Shown here: in pieces, positions 63,614-64,000 of the stretch
Layout of the letters: the number at the start of each line of letters is the position of its first letter
Numbering within the stretch: position 1 is the stretch's first letter
The notes under the pieces: generated by a model
Databases searched by the model: none
The model's input: the letters and a program-made list of their open reading frames with translations, nothing else
What the model was told of the DNA's origin: nothing
Position numbers and translations under genes: made by a program
Source of the DNA: Impatiens glandulifera
Lineage: Eukaryota; Streptophyta; Magnoliopsida; Ericales; Balsaminaceae
DNA: 64,000 bases
Direction of reading: 5' to 3'
NCBI RefSeq assembly: GCF_907164915.1
Contig: NC_061862.1
Location: 93,389,995 to 93,453,994 of the forward strand

Positions 63614-64000
63614 TTGTAAACTCAGTTCCTCTATCAATTCTAATCTTATTTAGGCGTATAGATTTCTCATTCTGTAATCTTTTAAGCAGTTTAATTAAAT
63701 TCGGTGTAGCTTGATTTTTAGATACCCAAAATATCACCCAAGTATATCTAGAGTAATCATCAATAACTACCATATTATAATGCATACCACTTAGGCTTGT
63801 GACCCTAATCGGTCCAAATAAGTCCATGTGAAGCAATTCTAAACATCGGTTAGATTGTGTTTTCCTTTTTTTTTAAAAGTTGATTTTATTTGTTTCCCCA
63901 TTTGACATGCAGAACAGACTTTATCTTTGGCAAATTTCATGTTAGGCATTCCTTGAACTAATTCTTTGGTACATATGTAGTTTATGGTTTTGAAATTCAA
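63614..64000 (-). pseudogene. Copia integrase fragment running off the window
   Basis: Matches 32036-32420 with few differences: LLHMDLFGPIRVTSLSGMHY, VVIDDYSRYTWVIF, QNEKSIRLNKIRIDRGTEF. It is joined directly to the broken exon 4, so the ORF on the minus strand crosses from integrase into antisense protease sequence, an artificial fusion. Compared with the 32-kb copy it preserves VIDDYSRYTWVIFWVSKNQ better. Confidence 0.85.

Overview
This window looks like nuclear DNA of a flowering plant, probably a eudicot. It is AT-rich and dominated by decayed, nested transposable elements: Ty3/Gypsy of the Ogre/Tat type, several Ty1/Copia pieces, L1-type LINEs, hAT-like MITEs and a Tourist-type foldback element. 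It also carries a papain-like protease gene with four exons and GT-AG introns. Two ORFs resemble hypothetical proteins that I recall as abundant in Lamiales genomes, which hints at that order; this is a weak, memory-based inference. I see no rRNA, tRNA, CRISPR or prokaryotic operon.

Layout. 167-2607: Tourist-like element built as a giant inverted repeat. 2627-4235: tandem repeats and AT-rich DNA. 4330-16150: truncated Ogre-like retrotransposon (LTR, primer site, ORF1, gag, protease, RT) interrupted by a 5'-truncated LINE (11752-12434), a hAT-like element (13022-14742) and a perfect 136-bp tandem duplication. 17382-23650: MITEs plus a TIR element with a transposase remnant. 24342-26291: the only apparently intact host-type gene, a papain-like cysteine protease of 349 codons whose signal-peptide start is displaced by transposon sequence. 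26776-28165: degenerate satellite.

28165-33150: two related ORFs of unknown function, a Copia pol fragment and a piece of the TIR element, all but the last on the minus strand. 33351-42407: near full-length L1-type LINE on the minus strand. 42560-44055: hAT-like elements. 44951-48168: a second copy of the Ogre LTR. 48170-50530: Copia remnant. 51115-55426: Copia element with both LTRs and a dead pol. 56230-61086: a second, inverted copy of the TIR element split by another LINE (56677-60760). 62111-63613: pseudogene copy of the protease, cut off by a Copia integrase fragment that runs out of the window.

The most informative signals are structural. Two LINE families share a 3'-terminal stem-loop with different stem sequence but the same architecture, and the same ATGA overlap of ORF1 stop and ORF2 start. 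Two homologous TIR-element copies hold reciprocal empty sites that prove the LINE and MITE insertions. The protease gene and its pseudogene record a duplication with microhomology deletions and a copied intron segment. All coordinates and alignments were made by eye; boundaries without a target duplication are approximate.
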